A stretch of DNA of 64,000 bases from Micrasema longulum (GCA_022494885.1 JAGVSM010000922.1:248001-312000); one strand, 5' to 3'. Positions 1-11,020 are shown, counted from the first letter of the stretch. Numbers and translations: made by a program. Notes: generated by a model from the letters alone, not told the origin.

Positions 1-346
1 CGCGCTCATGGCACATAAATGATTAGAAATTTGAAAAATAAACATCAAGTTGACGTGCTTTGAGAGCTAGCACAAGCGCCCGGCTCTAACTTCGGCACTG
101 CCTCTGAGCCCACAGATTCATGGATGAACATGGCATGTTTTGGGGGAACGGGGCCCTAAGTGCCCCCGAGGTACGATGGAAAGCCATTTGTGGTCCTTCG
201 GTTTGTTGCTTCTCATCTCGCCGGAGCGAAAAATATTGTCAGCGAAATGCACTTGTGCAATATTCCGCAGCCGAACATAGGCAGCTAACAACTTTTGTTC
301 CCGCTCTTAATTTATGCTGCTAAACCGAAATTAAATTCAGGTAAGT
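1..346 (+). other. Less AT-rich segment with splice-donor-like end
   Basis: The first 340 bases are clearly less AT-rich than the following kilobases. They end in CAG/GTAAGT (cut between 340 and 341), which matches the metazoan 5' splice donor consensus. A 67-codon open frame at 120-323 resembles nothing I recognise. The segment could be the 3' part of an untranslated exon entering from the left, or just an older repeat. One donor match is expected by chance every few kilobases, so this is weak. Confidence 0.15.
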
Positions 347-1224
347 TAATTCGTTTTAGTTTACAAGCAAAATATTATTAAGGGAAATACGAGAACGCGA
401 GCACAATAATATTGTTTGTGGTATGTAGTTTAGGAAGTACTTACATTATGAAAAACCGAGGCATAAACGTATTATCAAACATTATTGTAGTTTAAACATT
501 ACTTTAAAATATATCTTTCATACATCTTAATATATCGAAATGCATTCACTTGTATCCAGGATACATAGGTATGGAAATAAGTTTGAACAAATTGTTGATA
601 TTTTTAATACAAACTCTGTTAATGCATTGAAATGCAATCTCACTCGTTATTTTTTTTTTAAGTAATGAATTTATTAAAAACATATTATTAAATTTAACCT
701 TCTTTATTTTGGGTAAGTATTTTCGTTTATTTTTTATATAAATAAATTATACATAGGTGAATTTATTACTAAATGGCGAATTCTTTCAACCAACTGATAA
801 AATAAAGGTGTTATTTAGATTGTTTAAGTTTTCACATTGCTCCAAAATACTTATTGTTTATACAGTATTAATGTGGGATATTTTTTTAAAAATTAATATT
901 ACCCAGTTAAATTCTAGCCACTTTATGTTTATGTTAAAATTATTCTCAACTTTACTTTGATATATTTATATTAAGAACATAAGATTTTCTCACAGTAATT
1001 GTTATCTTTTATTTGTCATCTTAGATATTTTATGTTTCTTTTTTGTTGTTTTTAAAAAAAAATACTTTTACTTAGTCACTTAGTTTTAATTATTCAACTT
1101 GAAATATCATACGATATATTACACAATGAATTGTGCACTGCTGTGATTATTTCTGTAGTTATTTTATAGTAAAATGTTTTTTGAACCGTTGATATATAAA
1201 TAAATATATTTTGATATATACCAT
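347..1224. other. AT-rich DNA, nothing recognised
   Basis: Very AT-rich with poly-T and poly-A runs. The open frame at 757-960 has the composition expected of chance. No repeat shared with the rest of the window was seen. Confidence 0.6.
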
Positions 1225-1385
1225 TGGTCAAATATTGAAGAACGTAAAATATAAGTCCCGGGTTCGATTTCTGGTAGAACGGACGTAAAATATATTTTTT
1301 TAATATTTTCGAATCGTATTATTGCATTTTTCCTGGTCTGGCATCTTAAACCTAAGGCTGATCACCTTACTTTCACTTAAAAGGG
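1225..1385 (+). repeat. SINE family S4, degraded copy
   Basis: It carries a pol III B-box-like GGGTTCGATTTCTGG at about 1259-1273. About 60 bases later comes the S4 tail (TGGCATCTTAAACCTAAGG, then GATCACCTTAC, 1338-1370). The same head-then-tail order is seen in the complete copy at 16741-17018. The A box is not recognisable, so the 5' part is lost or decayed. Confidence 0.6.
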
Positions 1386-1429
1386 TTTTAAATATAATCA
1401 ATTCACAGTGAAAGAATTGTCAGCAGGTA

Positions 1430-1830
1430 TAACGTTTGCCAATTTAATCAGCAAAGGTTCGAAAGGCAGCACAACTTCCCTTCGATGGGAAAGAACAGCA
1501 CAAAATATTTGTTCACTTCATACCCAGAGACGTTGGACTGGGCTCATTTGACTATATTTCAAATTTACCAACCATTCTCCACATTCTCTCAAAGACGAGT
1601 ACTGCACTAATAAAAATCGGTCACCAAATTATGGGGCGCCCTTAGAATCTTTCATTTCTCAACCCGAGAGCTAACAAACTTGGTAAATTATTCAAAATTT
1701 TTACTATTTTCAATCAAGTCATTTTTAAAACTCATTTATTTGACTTATTTAAAAAATAATACTATTAATCATTACCTACAAACTGCATGACTGCAGTAAG
1801 TTGGTAGGTGCTTATCACTTATATCGTTTT
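1430..1830 (+). pseudogene. Possible non-LTR retrotransposon C-terminus and 3' UTR
   Basis: Reading across frames near 1610-1740 gives fragments such as NYGA, SFLKLIYL and a polar C-terminal stretch. They resemble the end of CR1/Jockey-type reverse transcriptases, where a W-N-S-L-P motif is followed by a FK-rich helix. It is followed by AT-rich DNA with the short repeat GCATGACTGCAGTAAG at 1786-1801. The diagnostic tryptophan-proline motif is not intact. This is a tentative call and the segment could be unrelated. Confidence 0.28.
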
Positions 1831-1840
1831 TTTTTTAAGG

Positions 1841-2031
1841 AATAACGCGCTAAACCTCTATTTTGAGGCTTGTCAGCAGGTAAGATAGAGTAGATATGGA
1901 AGGAGGTAATGAAAAATACATCACATCACCCAGATCAATTGAGAAAAAAACTTTCATGGATTTTTTTTCTTGCAACTGGCGACGCTAGTTTCGCAGTTGG
2001 ACGTCTAATCAACTGCACCACGGCCCCTGTC
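1841..2031 (-). repeat. SINE family S2, tRNA-derived
   Basis: In reverse orientation it starts with a tRNA-like head (A-box-like GTGGTGCAGTTGATTAGACG, 2001-2020). This runs into GCAACTGG..., an A-rich linker, a body ending in CTGCTGACAAGCCTCAAA, and GCGCGTTATTCC at 1841-1852. The other copies are at 43920-44122 (+) and 50152-50355 (-). The B box is damaged in this copy. No clear target duplication was seen. Confidence 0.8.
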
Positions 2032-2964
2032 ATATATTTATTATTATCCTTAATTCTACAACATGTCAAAAATCTTATAACTATGAAACAAATGTGTATA
2101 TATACATGAAAAACAGATAGAAAATCAAATACTATGGATTAAAACACAAAAAAATCAACATATACATTCGCGATCTAAAAGCCAAATCCTCAGCATACGT
2201 CATTCTTTTTAACCTGATGAATTATTATGTGTTTTATTTTTATTTGTGGCATATTAATACTTTTTTTAATAGTGTGGCCTAATGTTCTTTTATCATCTTT
2301 ATTGGTGAATTTATGGAGAACTAGACTATTTAGAGAATTAAATACAAGCTTTAATTTATTTTTATATTCAGATAGAGACGCATGCGGAGAAACCAGTTGA
2401 GACCAACTGCAATAAGGATATTGAATCATCGTGTCGCTGATGGTGCAATTTTCTAAGATTAATAATTTGATCACTAAATTTTGTAAATTAAGAACAATAT
2501 TGTGCAAATATCTGTAACTTTTAGTTTTCAAAGTAGCAAATTAAATTAGATTTGATGAATTTAATGAATAAGCAAACATTTTGCATAGATAATACGAGTA
2601 GTACGCTTACACAAGAATATTTCTTGTATCATTCTTACTTACATATAGTTAAGCTCTGACAACACGATCACTTTCCACATTATAATTACCAAGTAATAAT
2701 AGCCAAAACGGTCTAATCAAAGTATCGCTTAATTGGTTATATCTTTAGCAATTTCATCAAAATGCAAACATTATATATGCAAGGAGCTTATATTGTATTG
2801 GAAATTGCGAAGTCTCAAGACAAAGTTTCACACTTAATTTAAAGTTGGTCCAAAACATTTAGTCTTGGGACCTTATTACGGAAAGCGATTAAAGTTTTAT
2901 TAATTATATTACGAGTATTGTTATCAAAAACATGTTTCACTTTGTGGTATGACATTTTAGTTAA
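2032..2964. other. Unassigned AT-rich DNA with a 113-codon minus frame
   Basis: The complement of 2190-2531 is open for 113 codons (lysine, isoleucine and leucine rich, no motif I recognise). It is one of the longer frames in the window, but the composition gives it no special weight. It could be a decayed transposon piece. Nothing else was recognised in this stretch. Confidence 0.4.
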
Positions 2965-2968
2965 ATTC

Positions 2969-3000
2969 CTGACGATGAGGTAGTAACCTCGAAACCGGTC
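2969..3000 (+). repeat. CTGACGA-hairpin-GAAACCGGT motif, copy M1
   Basis: CTGACGA (2969-2975) is followed by a 4-bp hairpin GAGG (2977-2980) / CCTC (2987-2990), then GAAACCGGTC. Related motifs are at 15197-15227 (-), 15540-15572, 20744-20771, 41053-41083 and 54983-55015. The layout CUGANGA, helix, GAAA is that of the hammerhead ribozyme core. Here one extra base separates the first box from the helix. Confidence 0.6.
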
Positions 3001-3084
3001 GAAGTGTAATTAAAAAAAAAATTAAGTGGTTTATACAAATTTATAAACAAAAAAGTGTATTATTAATTAATTTAAGTATCAACA

Positions 3085-3437
3085 ATATTTTGGACAAAAT
3101 ACAAAATATTGTTGAAAAATTACCTGTTCCATGAAGAAGAATAGAAATTGAAAAAATAATATTTTCAGGCGTTGCCTAGTATGTAGGTGAAATAATTCAA
3201 TTAGATGAATCTCACCCGCATAAATAAAGGTTTCAGCTCTTTAACTTCACAAACATCAACAGATGAAATTGAAGGAATATAGATGTTCAAATATAGGCAG
3301 AATGGTGAATGTTACACAGTGTGTAAAGTGGCCACTTAAACCAGCCATTGACAGGTCATAAGACCTGTAGATGCCTAGACTTCTAATATTACCTTCTCTT
3401 AAATGTTCTTCATCTCTGTTGTAATATGTTAATTTAA
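3085..3437 (+). repeat. Dispersed repeat family F, copy F1
   Basis: This is a nearly complete unit of the window's most abundant repeat. Landmarks in order: CAAAATATTGTTG, CCATGAAGAAG, CAGGCGTTGCCTAGTATG, AACATCAACAGATG, GTGAATGTTACACAGTG, AGCCATTGACAGGTCATA, TGTTCTTCATCTCTGTTG, TAATATGTTAAT. No open frame is conserved between copies. The family includes tandem joins of about 390 bases and many inverted pairs. Its class is unknown (non-autonomous transposon or dispersed satellite). Confidence 0.85.
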
Positions 3438-3699
3438 GTATTATTCGATTTATTTATTTATTATTTTTGCCAGTTCCAGGATGCAGAACTATGTTCGCAC
3501 AGAGGCACTCCTCACATGTTGGTCCAAGGATCCTTCAATTTTCTAACCAAGGAACTACAAACCATTAAATCATTGGTACATTTTAAAGTAGGTTTGAGGT
3601 CTTGCATGGAAGGAACAGATAAACACATTCTTTAAAAAATTAATTAAAAATAAATGCATTCTGCAAATCAATCATGTTTTCGCATGTGTTAATTTAGTT
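3438..3699. other. Unassigned spacer
   Basis: No shared repeat or coding signal was recognised, apart from a less AT-rich patch near 3475-3530. Confidence 0.5.
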
Positions 3700-3905
3700 T
3701 TTCTTTTCTTTTTTTTCATGTTTATGTCATACCATATATATATGGTATTAACTTTTTAATAATTAAAAAAGGAATGACCCACGCTCAGACGCTGAAGTCT
3801 TTTTGGGCGTTTTTTCCAATTCACGTTATAACTTAATACTAAGGTGTATTTTTGTAATTATATTTCTTTGTAAATAATGTGTGTGTGGAAAAATAAACAA
3901 CAAAA
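3700..3905 (+). repeat. Repeat shared with 19735-19958 (likely LINE 3' end)
   Basis: Both copies run: a T/C-rich tract, GTCATACCATAT, CTTTTTAATAATTAAAAAA, CCACGCTCAGACGCTGAAGT, then GTATTTTTGTAATTATATTTC, and end in A-rich DNA. Same orientation, same order and an A-rich end suggest the 3' UTR of a non-LTR retrotransposon. No coding part was seen upstream. Confidence 0.65.
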
Positions 3906-4924
3906 AAAGGGCCAAATAAACTCTAACTTAGGTATTTTTACGAATCGGGAAAAACATTGAAAAATATTAGGGATGTTGAATTGTGTCCTTTATTTTAAAA
4001 AAAAGGAAGAGTTATACTTTGATCCACAAATTTGGAAAAACCAGTAACCGTTTTCATCGCTTTCGCAACATCTTTGAGACTGGTACACGTATCTTCATTA
4101 TAAAACTCAATGTATTTTTACAAAACAGTAAGGATAGAGAATTCAAAATTATATCACAGTGTTTTAAATGTATTATTATTGTGTGAAGGGCCATTTAACA
4201 GGTGTTTCGAGTTAATTAACGAGTTGATATAATGATATTTTAATGAGTTTAAATATTGTTTATATATTTATTATTGTTGTGGATCAGGTTATTTATTGTT
4301 CCATCTCAGTTAGGCTTATGACTTTGAATTACGATGTCTGAAAATGATTGAAATCATAATTAGTAAATATCTAATAATTTAACTGTTCGTTAAGGAATTC
4401 TACGTCGGGTTTATTTTTAAAATCCATCTATTTCAATTGTTAATTACTATTCCATCTCATTGATAGCCTTTCAGGGCAATTTTAATTATCTTTACATGTT
4501 TATGTTTTGTAAAATGATTGGCAAATTTCGAGTTATCTTTATTACTAGACTAGGATCGCATATGTTCTTTAATTCGTATTTTAAAAGTTCTACCCATTTG
4601 GCGTACGTAGCATGTATTTTTACAATCATTTCAATTAAGAAGTCCCTGAATTGGAAAACTAATTATTTTTGTCTTTATAATTAACTAACAAATTGACCAA
4701 TGAATTACTATTACAAAATATATGATACATTTATTTTTGTTATTAAGATTTTATTATTATCTTTAATTTCTAAAAAATATTACGACCAAAATTTTCACTT
4801 ACAAACTTTAATGTTTTAAGTTGTGTACGTTTTTATTTTAAATTTAACAATGATCATTAAAAAAATTAAAGTGGTAATGGTTATAAAGTATTCTGTTTGC
4901 TTTAACGTTAAATATTTTTTATAT
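3906..4924. other. AT-rich DNA, nothing recognised
   Basis: The open frames at 3983-4186 and 4460-4684 look like chance frames in AT-rich DNA. No shared repeat was recognised. Confidence 0.55.
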
Positions 4925-5295
4925 AATTACAAGTCTTCAAAATGAAATTTTAAGTAATGAAAGTGTGCATTTTCGACACCCCTTCTGTTCGCGTTGAATT
5001 GGGGGAATAAAGGAGAAAACAAATAAGGAGAATAAATCATTGACTAATTTGAATTATTATTTTTATTCGAGAAAAAAAAACGGAAATAATTTAAGCACAC
5101 ATACTTAAGGGAAAGGTTTTATAATGAACGTTTCACAGTCAAGTGGTTTTCGAGAAAAGCGTTTTTAATTAATACTGACCCCGATAATTCTCCTTTATTA
5201 TTATTTAACAATTTATTAGTCAAAAATGCATTGTTTTTTACTTGTTTTCTCCTTTATTTCTTTGATTGAACGCGAACAGTAGAAGTCCACCGATA
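4925..5295. mobile_element. Fold-back (inverted-repeat) element
   Basis: The left arm (about 4976-5070) and right arm (about 5175-5285, reverse-complemented) share TGTTCGCGTT, AATAAAGGAGAAAACAA, ATGACTAAT-like and TTATTATT blocks in the same order. This gives imperfect arms of roughly 90-100 bases around a 100-base centre. That is the form of a fold-back or MITE-type non-autonomous DNA transposon. The left flank (4930-4995) is also similar to 24500-24560, so the family has a second, more decayed copy. No target duplication was established. Confidence 0.6.
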
Positions 5296-5865
5296 TGATG
5301 TTTTTTTTTTTTCATTAAATTTTTTAATTAATCAAGTATTACTTATTTGTGTCACCAATATATGTAATAAATTTGACTTTTTAGCTAAGTTTTTATTTTA
5401 TATCGCCAATTCAATGCGTAAATCTTTTTTTTTTTTTTTTCAATTTTCTATGTTTTTGTTCGTTTTTTGTATTTTTGAGTGAAATATCGTATCACATACA
5501 ACTAATGGATAAAATTTGTTGACAGTCATATGAGAAATTTGAACAACATATAGGAGCATTCATTTTAAAACAATTTTAACCATTTACAGAGATTGTGGTA
5601 TTTTGTTACCTAAATCTAGTTACGTAATAAGGTTCCTGGCCCAATTTACTCTTCCCTCCCCACTCTCTTAATATAACATTCAATTTCATAAAACAAATTG
5701 TAATATTGATTAATATTGTTTGATATTACTTACTTAACTTTTAATTCCGACCCTTAGTGGAGGAGGAAACATGTTTGTTTACAATGCATAACATTTTTGC
5801 GTTGAATATTGATATGAATGTATTTTATTAATACACTAAAATATACGTTAATTACAATCAACATT
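5296..5865. other. AT-rich DNA, nothing recognised
   Basis: Poly-T tracts at 5299-5312 and 5427-5440. No repeat or coding signal was recognised. Confidence 0.5.
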
Positions 5866-5967
5866 TCCTTATCTGCACCCAACGGTGCGTAGGGAGCGGG
5901 CGCCACGTTGGTACTCTAATTGCTGCGTATCTAGTGTCAATTATTTTTGTTATACGGCATGGTAAAA
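5866..5967 (-). repeat. SINE family S4, tail fragment
   Basis: CACCCAACGGTGCGTAGG, then GTTGGTACTCTAATTGCTGC and ATTTTTGTTATA match, in order, the 3' tail of the complete S4 copy at 16741-17018. The tRNA-like head is missing. Confidence 0.6.
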
Positions 5968-6175
5968 TACAATACAGTGGATTGACATATATTGTTTAAC
6001 ATTCATTTATTTAATGCCTGGCAAACGCAATAAACAGTACACCATGAGACCGACTAATCTCCAGTCTATTTCGTTTTGCATGATTTTTACCTGAGAGTAC
6101 TCGTAAAATTAAAATAATGATTCTGGTAAAGCTACCATTAAAATCTCTTTTGTTGAGTTTATTATTTGAATCGAG

Positions 6176-6330
6176 TTATGCTGCCGTGGCTAGTGTTGCG
6201 GATTCACGGATCAGAGGTCCAAGGTTTGAACCCCACTCTACACCAACGATTTCCATTTTCTAATAAAGAGTTATTTACACCTTGTTGAAAATGGTCACCA
6301 AAATTGAAATATTTAGGTAAATTATAAAAA
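6176..6330 (+). repeat. SINE family S3, tRNA-derived
   Basis: The tRNA-like head carries CCGTGGCTAGTGTTGCGG (A box region, 6184-6201) and B-box-like GGTTTGAACCCC (6223-6234). The shared body follows: GAGTTATTTACA, a TTGTTGAAAATGG-like block, and ATATTTAGGTAAATTA. Other copies are at 16533-16690 (+), 31340-31455 (-), 47296-47435 (-) and 56629-56795 (+). Confidence 0.85.
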
Positions 6331-7429
6331 GAATAATATTTCTTTTTTTAAATAAAATTTAACCCAGACGTTTTTATTGATATTTTTATTAAATGTCATT
6401 AATTTTGGAGTTTTTTTTTTTGTTAAAAAAGAAAAATCTAAATATTATTAAATTTAAATAGTTACTAATGAATCTTATAAATGCCAGTCCACTAAAACTT
6501 CACCGCGCCGTTTAGATTAAAATGATATGTGTGAAATAAGCTTTTCTCCGTCGGGTATCACGCGGCTGGTGTGCTTATTTGGAAATTCTTGTAATAATGA
6601 ACAGAATTTATATGCAATAGTTCCAATGTTTGCCATTTTTGGCCGCAATTCGTTTTATTGTCCGAAACCGAAACTTTGATCGGTCACTGTTGTTAATTAA
6701 ATATAACGGTTATTAAAAAAAATTGTAAAAAATACAAAATTAAAAAAGGCTCTAATTACGCTTCTTGGACCTGTGTGCATTAGGTTGAAATCACTCGTTC
6801 AAGGCTATTGTTTTGGTTATTTTTCACAAACATTATAGTATTTTTCATTTTTCCGGATAAGAACTATAATCAAAGAAAGTTTTTTTTTCATAAGCATTAA
6901 ATTTGTGTTCAGAAAAAACTCCCTAGATTAACATTTAATTAGCTAGGTTTAATTTCGTACCCTGTTACCCTGCTTTCAAAAATTATATCGAATAATAAAC
7001 AGTCTATAGAAACAGTTTTGCATTTTACTTTAGGAGGAGTTTTGATAAAGTGAACTTTGCAAATAGCCTCAAGAGCTCATCGCAAACTGATCCTTCTCTG
7101 AGTGCTGACCAGTAACCGCAGAGAAACTACCAACAGTATTTGAATAAACTCAATTCAAAGATGTTTCAATACGTATACCAGTAGCTCATTAAGGATAGCA
7201 ACTTTGACTGGGCAGAACGAATAAATATTACGTGTTCTTAAATCGTATGCTGCATCGTGTTTTATTAATTTTCTGTTGAGTGCCACTACCGTACAATAAA
7301 TAAATGTGTTATTTTTCATATTATCCGCGTCTTATAATTGCAATGCAATTTCACGCTGCTCTAGCAACCAAACGGATTATGAAAGTGCGCTCAAGTTTTG
7401 ACATGTGTCATCCTGTTATATTGTTAATA
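6331..7429. other. Unassigned DNA with a possible S4-related fragment
   Basis: Only 6783-6828 is recognisable. It resembles (minus strand) the block GAGTCGAAAGCACTCGTCC found next to S4 copies at 46415-46450 and 46915-46945. The rest is AT-rich with no repeat or coding signal. Confidence 0.35.
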
Positions 7430-7985
7430 ATTCTACTTAAGAATATTGTTTTACGTCACAGTTAAAAAAAAAAATTATCGAAATGAAATTCAAACTCAAC
7501 GGTGTTATTGCTCTGTATTTGGCTGGAAAACGCAACCAGCTATTATTTATGAGCTACGACATTTACATTTGAACAAAATGTTTGTGTACAGGACCATTGC
7601 ACGTTACAATAATACTGGTATCATAAAAAAAATCCACAGAGGAGGACTTTGGTAGAAACTATTAGACGTTTTAAGACTCGGCACCATCCCATAAAACCCG
7701 TGAAACCCAACGTTTTTAACAAGAAAAAGTTTTCAACTTCATTTCATCACAACAGTGATCTCTATATTCCCCGGGTTTAAACCCAATGGACTTTTCAGTA
7801 TGGTCTATTTTAGAGGCCAAAGTATCACCTAAAAAATATGAGACGGTCGACGCCTAAAACACCGAAAATTTATCTTTGCCAGAATGAAACAAAATATCAT
7901 CAGCCCATATTCGTGCAGCGTGTGACGCCTTCTTGGACAGACTCAATGCTTTTATCCGCGTTAAACGTGGAAAAAAAATTTTTTT
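7430..7985 (+). pseudogene. mariner-type transposase, internally deleted
   Basis: The 5' part (7530-7654) encodes a helix-turn-helix segment with NKMFVYRTIARYNNTG, typical of the mariner/Tc1 N-terminal DNA-binding domain. After a gap, 7740-7975 read across frames gives PGFKPNGL/NPMDFSVWSILEAKVSP followed by HIRAACDAFLDRLNAFIRV. These are the last catalytic aspartate region and C-terminus of mariner-family transposases (NPxD-type motif, then the AACDAF helix). A full mariner transposase has about 340-350 residues; only roughly 60 plus 80 remain. The middle, with the first two catalytic aspartates, is gone. Frameshifts and stops confirm it is dead. I did not find terminal inverted repeats. Confidence 0.75.
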
Positions 7986-8321
7986 TTCTAAACTGAAATG
8001 TTTTTATGAAATACTGAAGTTTTTAAATTAAAAAAATTTAAATTTACGAAATTACAGAATTTTTAATTGGTAATACTTCGAGTGCCGACCCCTATATACA
8101 TAAAAATGAATGTAAACCGAACTTCCTCTCTAAACACGAGTTTTCACTCTTTTGGAGAGGTAGAAACATTTTTATTAATTGTGTACGTATAATGTTTTGC
8201 AGTTTATGATTGCAAATAAATATTTATCTTAAAATGTTTGACCTCAAAGTTATTTATCGAATCACGATGCATGCAAACACTTTTGTATGAGCAAGAGATA
8301 TTTGTTAAGTCAACTTTATTT
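7986..8321. other. AT-rich DNA, possibly mariner 3' flank
   Basis: It follows the transposase remnant. No matching inverted terminus was found upstream, so the element's limits are not defined. Confidence 0.35.
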
Positions 8322-8505
8322 TAAGTATGTCCAAATTTTATTTTTGTTGACAAGGACTGAATTCAACCCCCTTGGGAGTTAATATTATTAATATATTACA
8401 ATTGAGAACATTTTACAGGGGGGAATAAAGAAGTCTTGAAATTTTCAGGGCTTATGACCTATCATTGGATGGTTAAAATAGCCCCTTTTACACACTGTAG
8501 GGCTG
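8322..8505 (-). repeat. Family F, partial copy F2
   Basis: In reverse orientation it has the F landmarks (GACAAGGACTGAATTCAAC, CCCCCTTGGGAG, TTACAATTGAGAACATTTTA, GGGCTTATGACCTATCATTGG). It ends at the TTTTACACACTGTAG block. The dyad here is CCCCCTTGGGAG, differing from the CTCCCTGGGGA of other copies. Confidence 0.7.
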
Positions 8506-8510
8506 AATTT

Positions 8511-8835
8511 TCTCATCCCTCATTCTTCTCTAACTCAAACAGTGTCCATGCGGGTCGACTGTAGAAGCATCTCTTGTCCACTACCAAAAATGTTTTTACA
8601 GTATCTTTATTTAAATCGCGTCTGAAAAAACATTGTTTTTCTCTTCTCTTCCTTTCTTCATACCTCTTATTTCATTTTTCCCGTTGATTTAAAGTAATTT
8701 ATGTACAAGTACAGATATTTGAATTTTTGTATATTTTTTGCGTTTTATTTTATTTTCTATTCAATATGTTTTGTAACTTAAATCATTTAAAAAAACTTTA
8801 ATAGAGATTGCCATTTGGCAATAAACCTGCCAATA
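8511..8835 (+). pseudogene. Non-LTR retrotransposon: reverse transcriptase C-terminus plus 3' UTR
   Basis: Frame 8572-8687 encodes STTKNVFTVSLFKSRLKKH followed by a hydrophobic end and a TGA. The FKSRLKKH helix is a hallmark of the last residues of CR1/Jockey-like LINE ORF2. A frame interruption lies just upstream (TAG near 8562). The 3' UTR continues to the TTTGGCAATAAACCTGCC block at 8813-8830. The element is 5'-truncated at the F copy on its left. It encodes only a few tens of residues, against about 900 for a complete ORF2. Confidence 0.65.
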
Positions 8836-9336
8836 TACACTGTACATTACGTACACAGAGTTTAATAAATTGAATCAAATTAAATCTAGATAATCTGACA
8901 ACGGATCGTATTCCAACAATTTATATTAAAATATAAGATTATGTAATTAACGATACGACATTAATTTTAATTGTGAAAAGTCCGATAATACCCTCATATT
9001 GGCGTTTATCAAATATGTATTTAACATAAACTCAACTTGACGCAGTCACGAAGTAATTAACATCATATAAAGTATAACAATTTAACTAAGTTAAATATTA
9101 AATATTGGATGCGGGCTAGTAATTAGTAATGACTAATTCATACAAGATAAACTTTGTAAACGATACGAATATAATTTTACATATTCCCACTTTTGGCGCT
9201 AATCTACAAACAGACTTATCAAACATTTATTCATTATAATTTGTACATATTTCCATTTTATCTAGAAAAAAAATTGAATTACTTTCCATAAGCCGTCATT
9301 GATACTGTAGGTAATATAAAAGTTTTATTTTTAAAC
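8836..9336. other. AT-rich DNA, nothing recognised
   Basis: No shared repeat or coding signal. Confidence 0.5.
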
Positions 9337-9487
9337 GCAATAGGCCAAGAGGGCCAATTACAGTGGTAAATTACACCACGAAACACCCGGGCTTGAAAAA
9401 CATCACTTTTGTGTTCTCACCGGGAATCGAACCTGGAATCCCCCGCGCGTGAGGCAAGCAGTTTAATCACTACACTACGGAGGATTG
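9337..9487 (-). repeat. SINE family S1, tRNA-derived
   Basis: Reverse orientation: CTCCGTAGTGTAGTGATTAA (A box) then GGTTCGATTCCCGGTGAGAA (B box). The body contains CAAGCCCGGGTGTTTCG and CACTGTAATTGGCCCTC, and the copy ends in an A-rich tail at 9323-9337. The second copy is at 11262-11430 (+). By alignment the anticodon position reads CTC in both copies, so a tRNA-Glu-like source is an inference. The acceptor stem cannot form, so this is not a functional tRNA gene. Confidence 0.88.
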
Positions 9488-9564
9488 CAGAATGTTTGTA
9501 TAATCTTTGATTTTTGCAAATTCAACCACATAATCGAATATCGCACGCAACTACACTGACTCAG

Positions 9565-9862
9565 TATCAGGCATAGAAGAAACATTCTATCACTTCTTCA
9601 CAATATTTTCAATAATTTCGCTTCGCCTGTTTATCTGAGAGAGCTCTTCCTCTCCTCTCATCATAGTAAGGTGTTTTTTTTAAAATTATATTGTTAATCG
9701 TTGTTTTTAATTTTGTATAAAATCGTAAGATTCAATATGTCCATGTACTTGTAACTTTTTCAAATTAAACGGATTGAGTAGGTGGGAAAAAATTGCCTTA
9801 AGGCAATATGCCCGCCCTTTTATGTATAAAAATAGAATATGTGTATAAAGTGTTAAATAAAT
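9565..9862 (+). repeat. LINE 3' end, family shared with 18966-19470 and 61130-61640
   Basis: GTGGGAAAAAATTGCCTTAAGG, the CAATATGCCCGCCCTT block and a terminal AAATAAATAAAT tail (9780-9866) match, in the opposite direction, the GGGTGGGCATATTGCCTTAA block at 19017-19036. Upstream, 9620-9662 resembles the decayed C-terminal coding end of the same element. Confidence 0.7.
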
Positions 9863-10789
9863 AAATCACTACTTTAGTAGCATAATTTGCAAAAGAAGTT
9901 GATATATTTCGTTTTTTTTTTAAATATAATTTAAGGTTAAGTATTCTAAAAACTATAAATTAATCTGTACAAAATTTCTTAATGTTGTTCTTTTTTTACT
10001 CAATGTTTTTTTTATAATAATACATATATTTATGTGTATGTATATATATATAAATATTCATATTTATATATGTGTACACATGTATCTAAATGTATGTGTG
10101 TGTATTTGTGTATGTAAATATATATTAAATATCTTTCTGTATGGGTGTAAGGGTTTATACCTATGTGGGTACATTTCCATATTTTAAATTATTATTGTTT
10201 CTTTTAGTTTGTCTTATGTTATTCTTACTTTTAATCTTATTTGTATACTTATGTAACACTGCTGCACTTGAATGTATTACTAATAAAAAAAAAGCATGTA
10301 GGGCGTATAAAAAAAATCATTGTTCACTGAAATATTCATTCTAATCTGATGAACTTAGTGTAACAGGTAATCGAAATATGCTGCATTTGATTGACAAATG
10401 CAGTGACCTATGCACAATTGGATACAAATAGGGGAATGACGATAGTGTTGATAATTATATATTTTATTTTATTTCATTTCATTTCGTAAAATGCTTGTTT
10501 TTGTTTTCGCAAAGGCATCAGAATCATAACAATTATCTTTAATTCATTTGGTAAATTATTTAGGTAACATCGCAATCTCTTCATTATTGTGTAAAAAAAT
10601 AAAAGTAAGAAAACAGATGCACCCTTTAAACCATGAACCCTGCAAGTGAAATGAAGAGCAAGTTGTTTGTGTGGAAAATAAATTTTCTCAACGCCTAGAG
10701 AAATCGCAGCTATTTACTATTTACCGTTTTCAATAATGCAAACGTTTGTATTGGAAATAGAAAATTGGCATCACGTCTCGCGTTGCCAA
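9863..10789. other. AT-rich DNA with TA/TG microsatellite
   Basis: 10022-10135 is a run of alternating pyrimidine-purine steps (TATATATATA, TGTGTGTGTAT, TGTACACATG). The open frame 10141-10344 is hydrophobic, T-rich and probably chance. No other signal. Confidence 0.6.
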
Positions 10790-11020
10790 AATCCTCCCTT
10801 ATAAAATATTTTGTCGAATTTTGCTCGCGACGTATTATTCCGTTCGGGGGTGGGTCGGCGCCTATTATCGCCATCGCTCACGAGGGAGGTATGGCTTGTT
10901 CCTATTAATATTTCCCAGCAGGTTTTACTATTTTGTCTGAGAGAAGTTCTCCGTAACTGTTACGTGAATAGTTGGATCAAAGCGAGTACCTACATTGTAA
11001 GCAGAGTCATATGTTTTATT
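10790..11020. other. Less AT-rich island of unknown origin
   Basis: 10815-10960 is markedly richer in G and C than its surroundings, with CpG steps (GCTCGCGACG, GTCGGCGCC, CTCACGAGGG). A 70-codon frame crosses it (from TTG at 10811) but has no motif I know. It could be an old transposon, an exon or a regulatory island. Confidence 0.3.

Noticed and set aside
10141..10344. Small hydrophobic protein
   Set aside because: T-rich DNA next to a microsatellite; no motif and no similar frame elsewhere.
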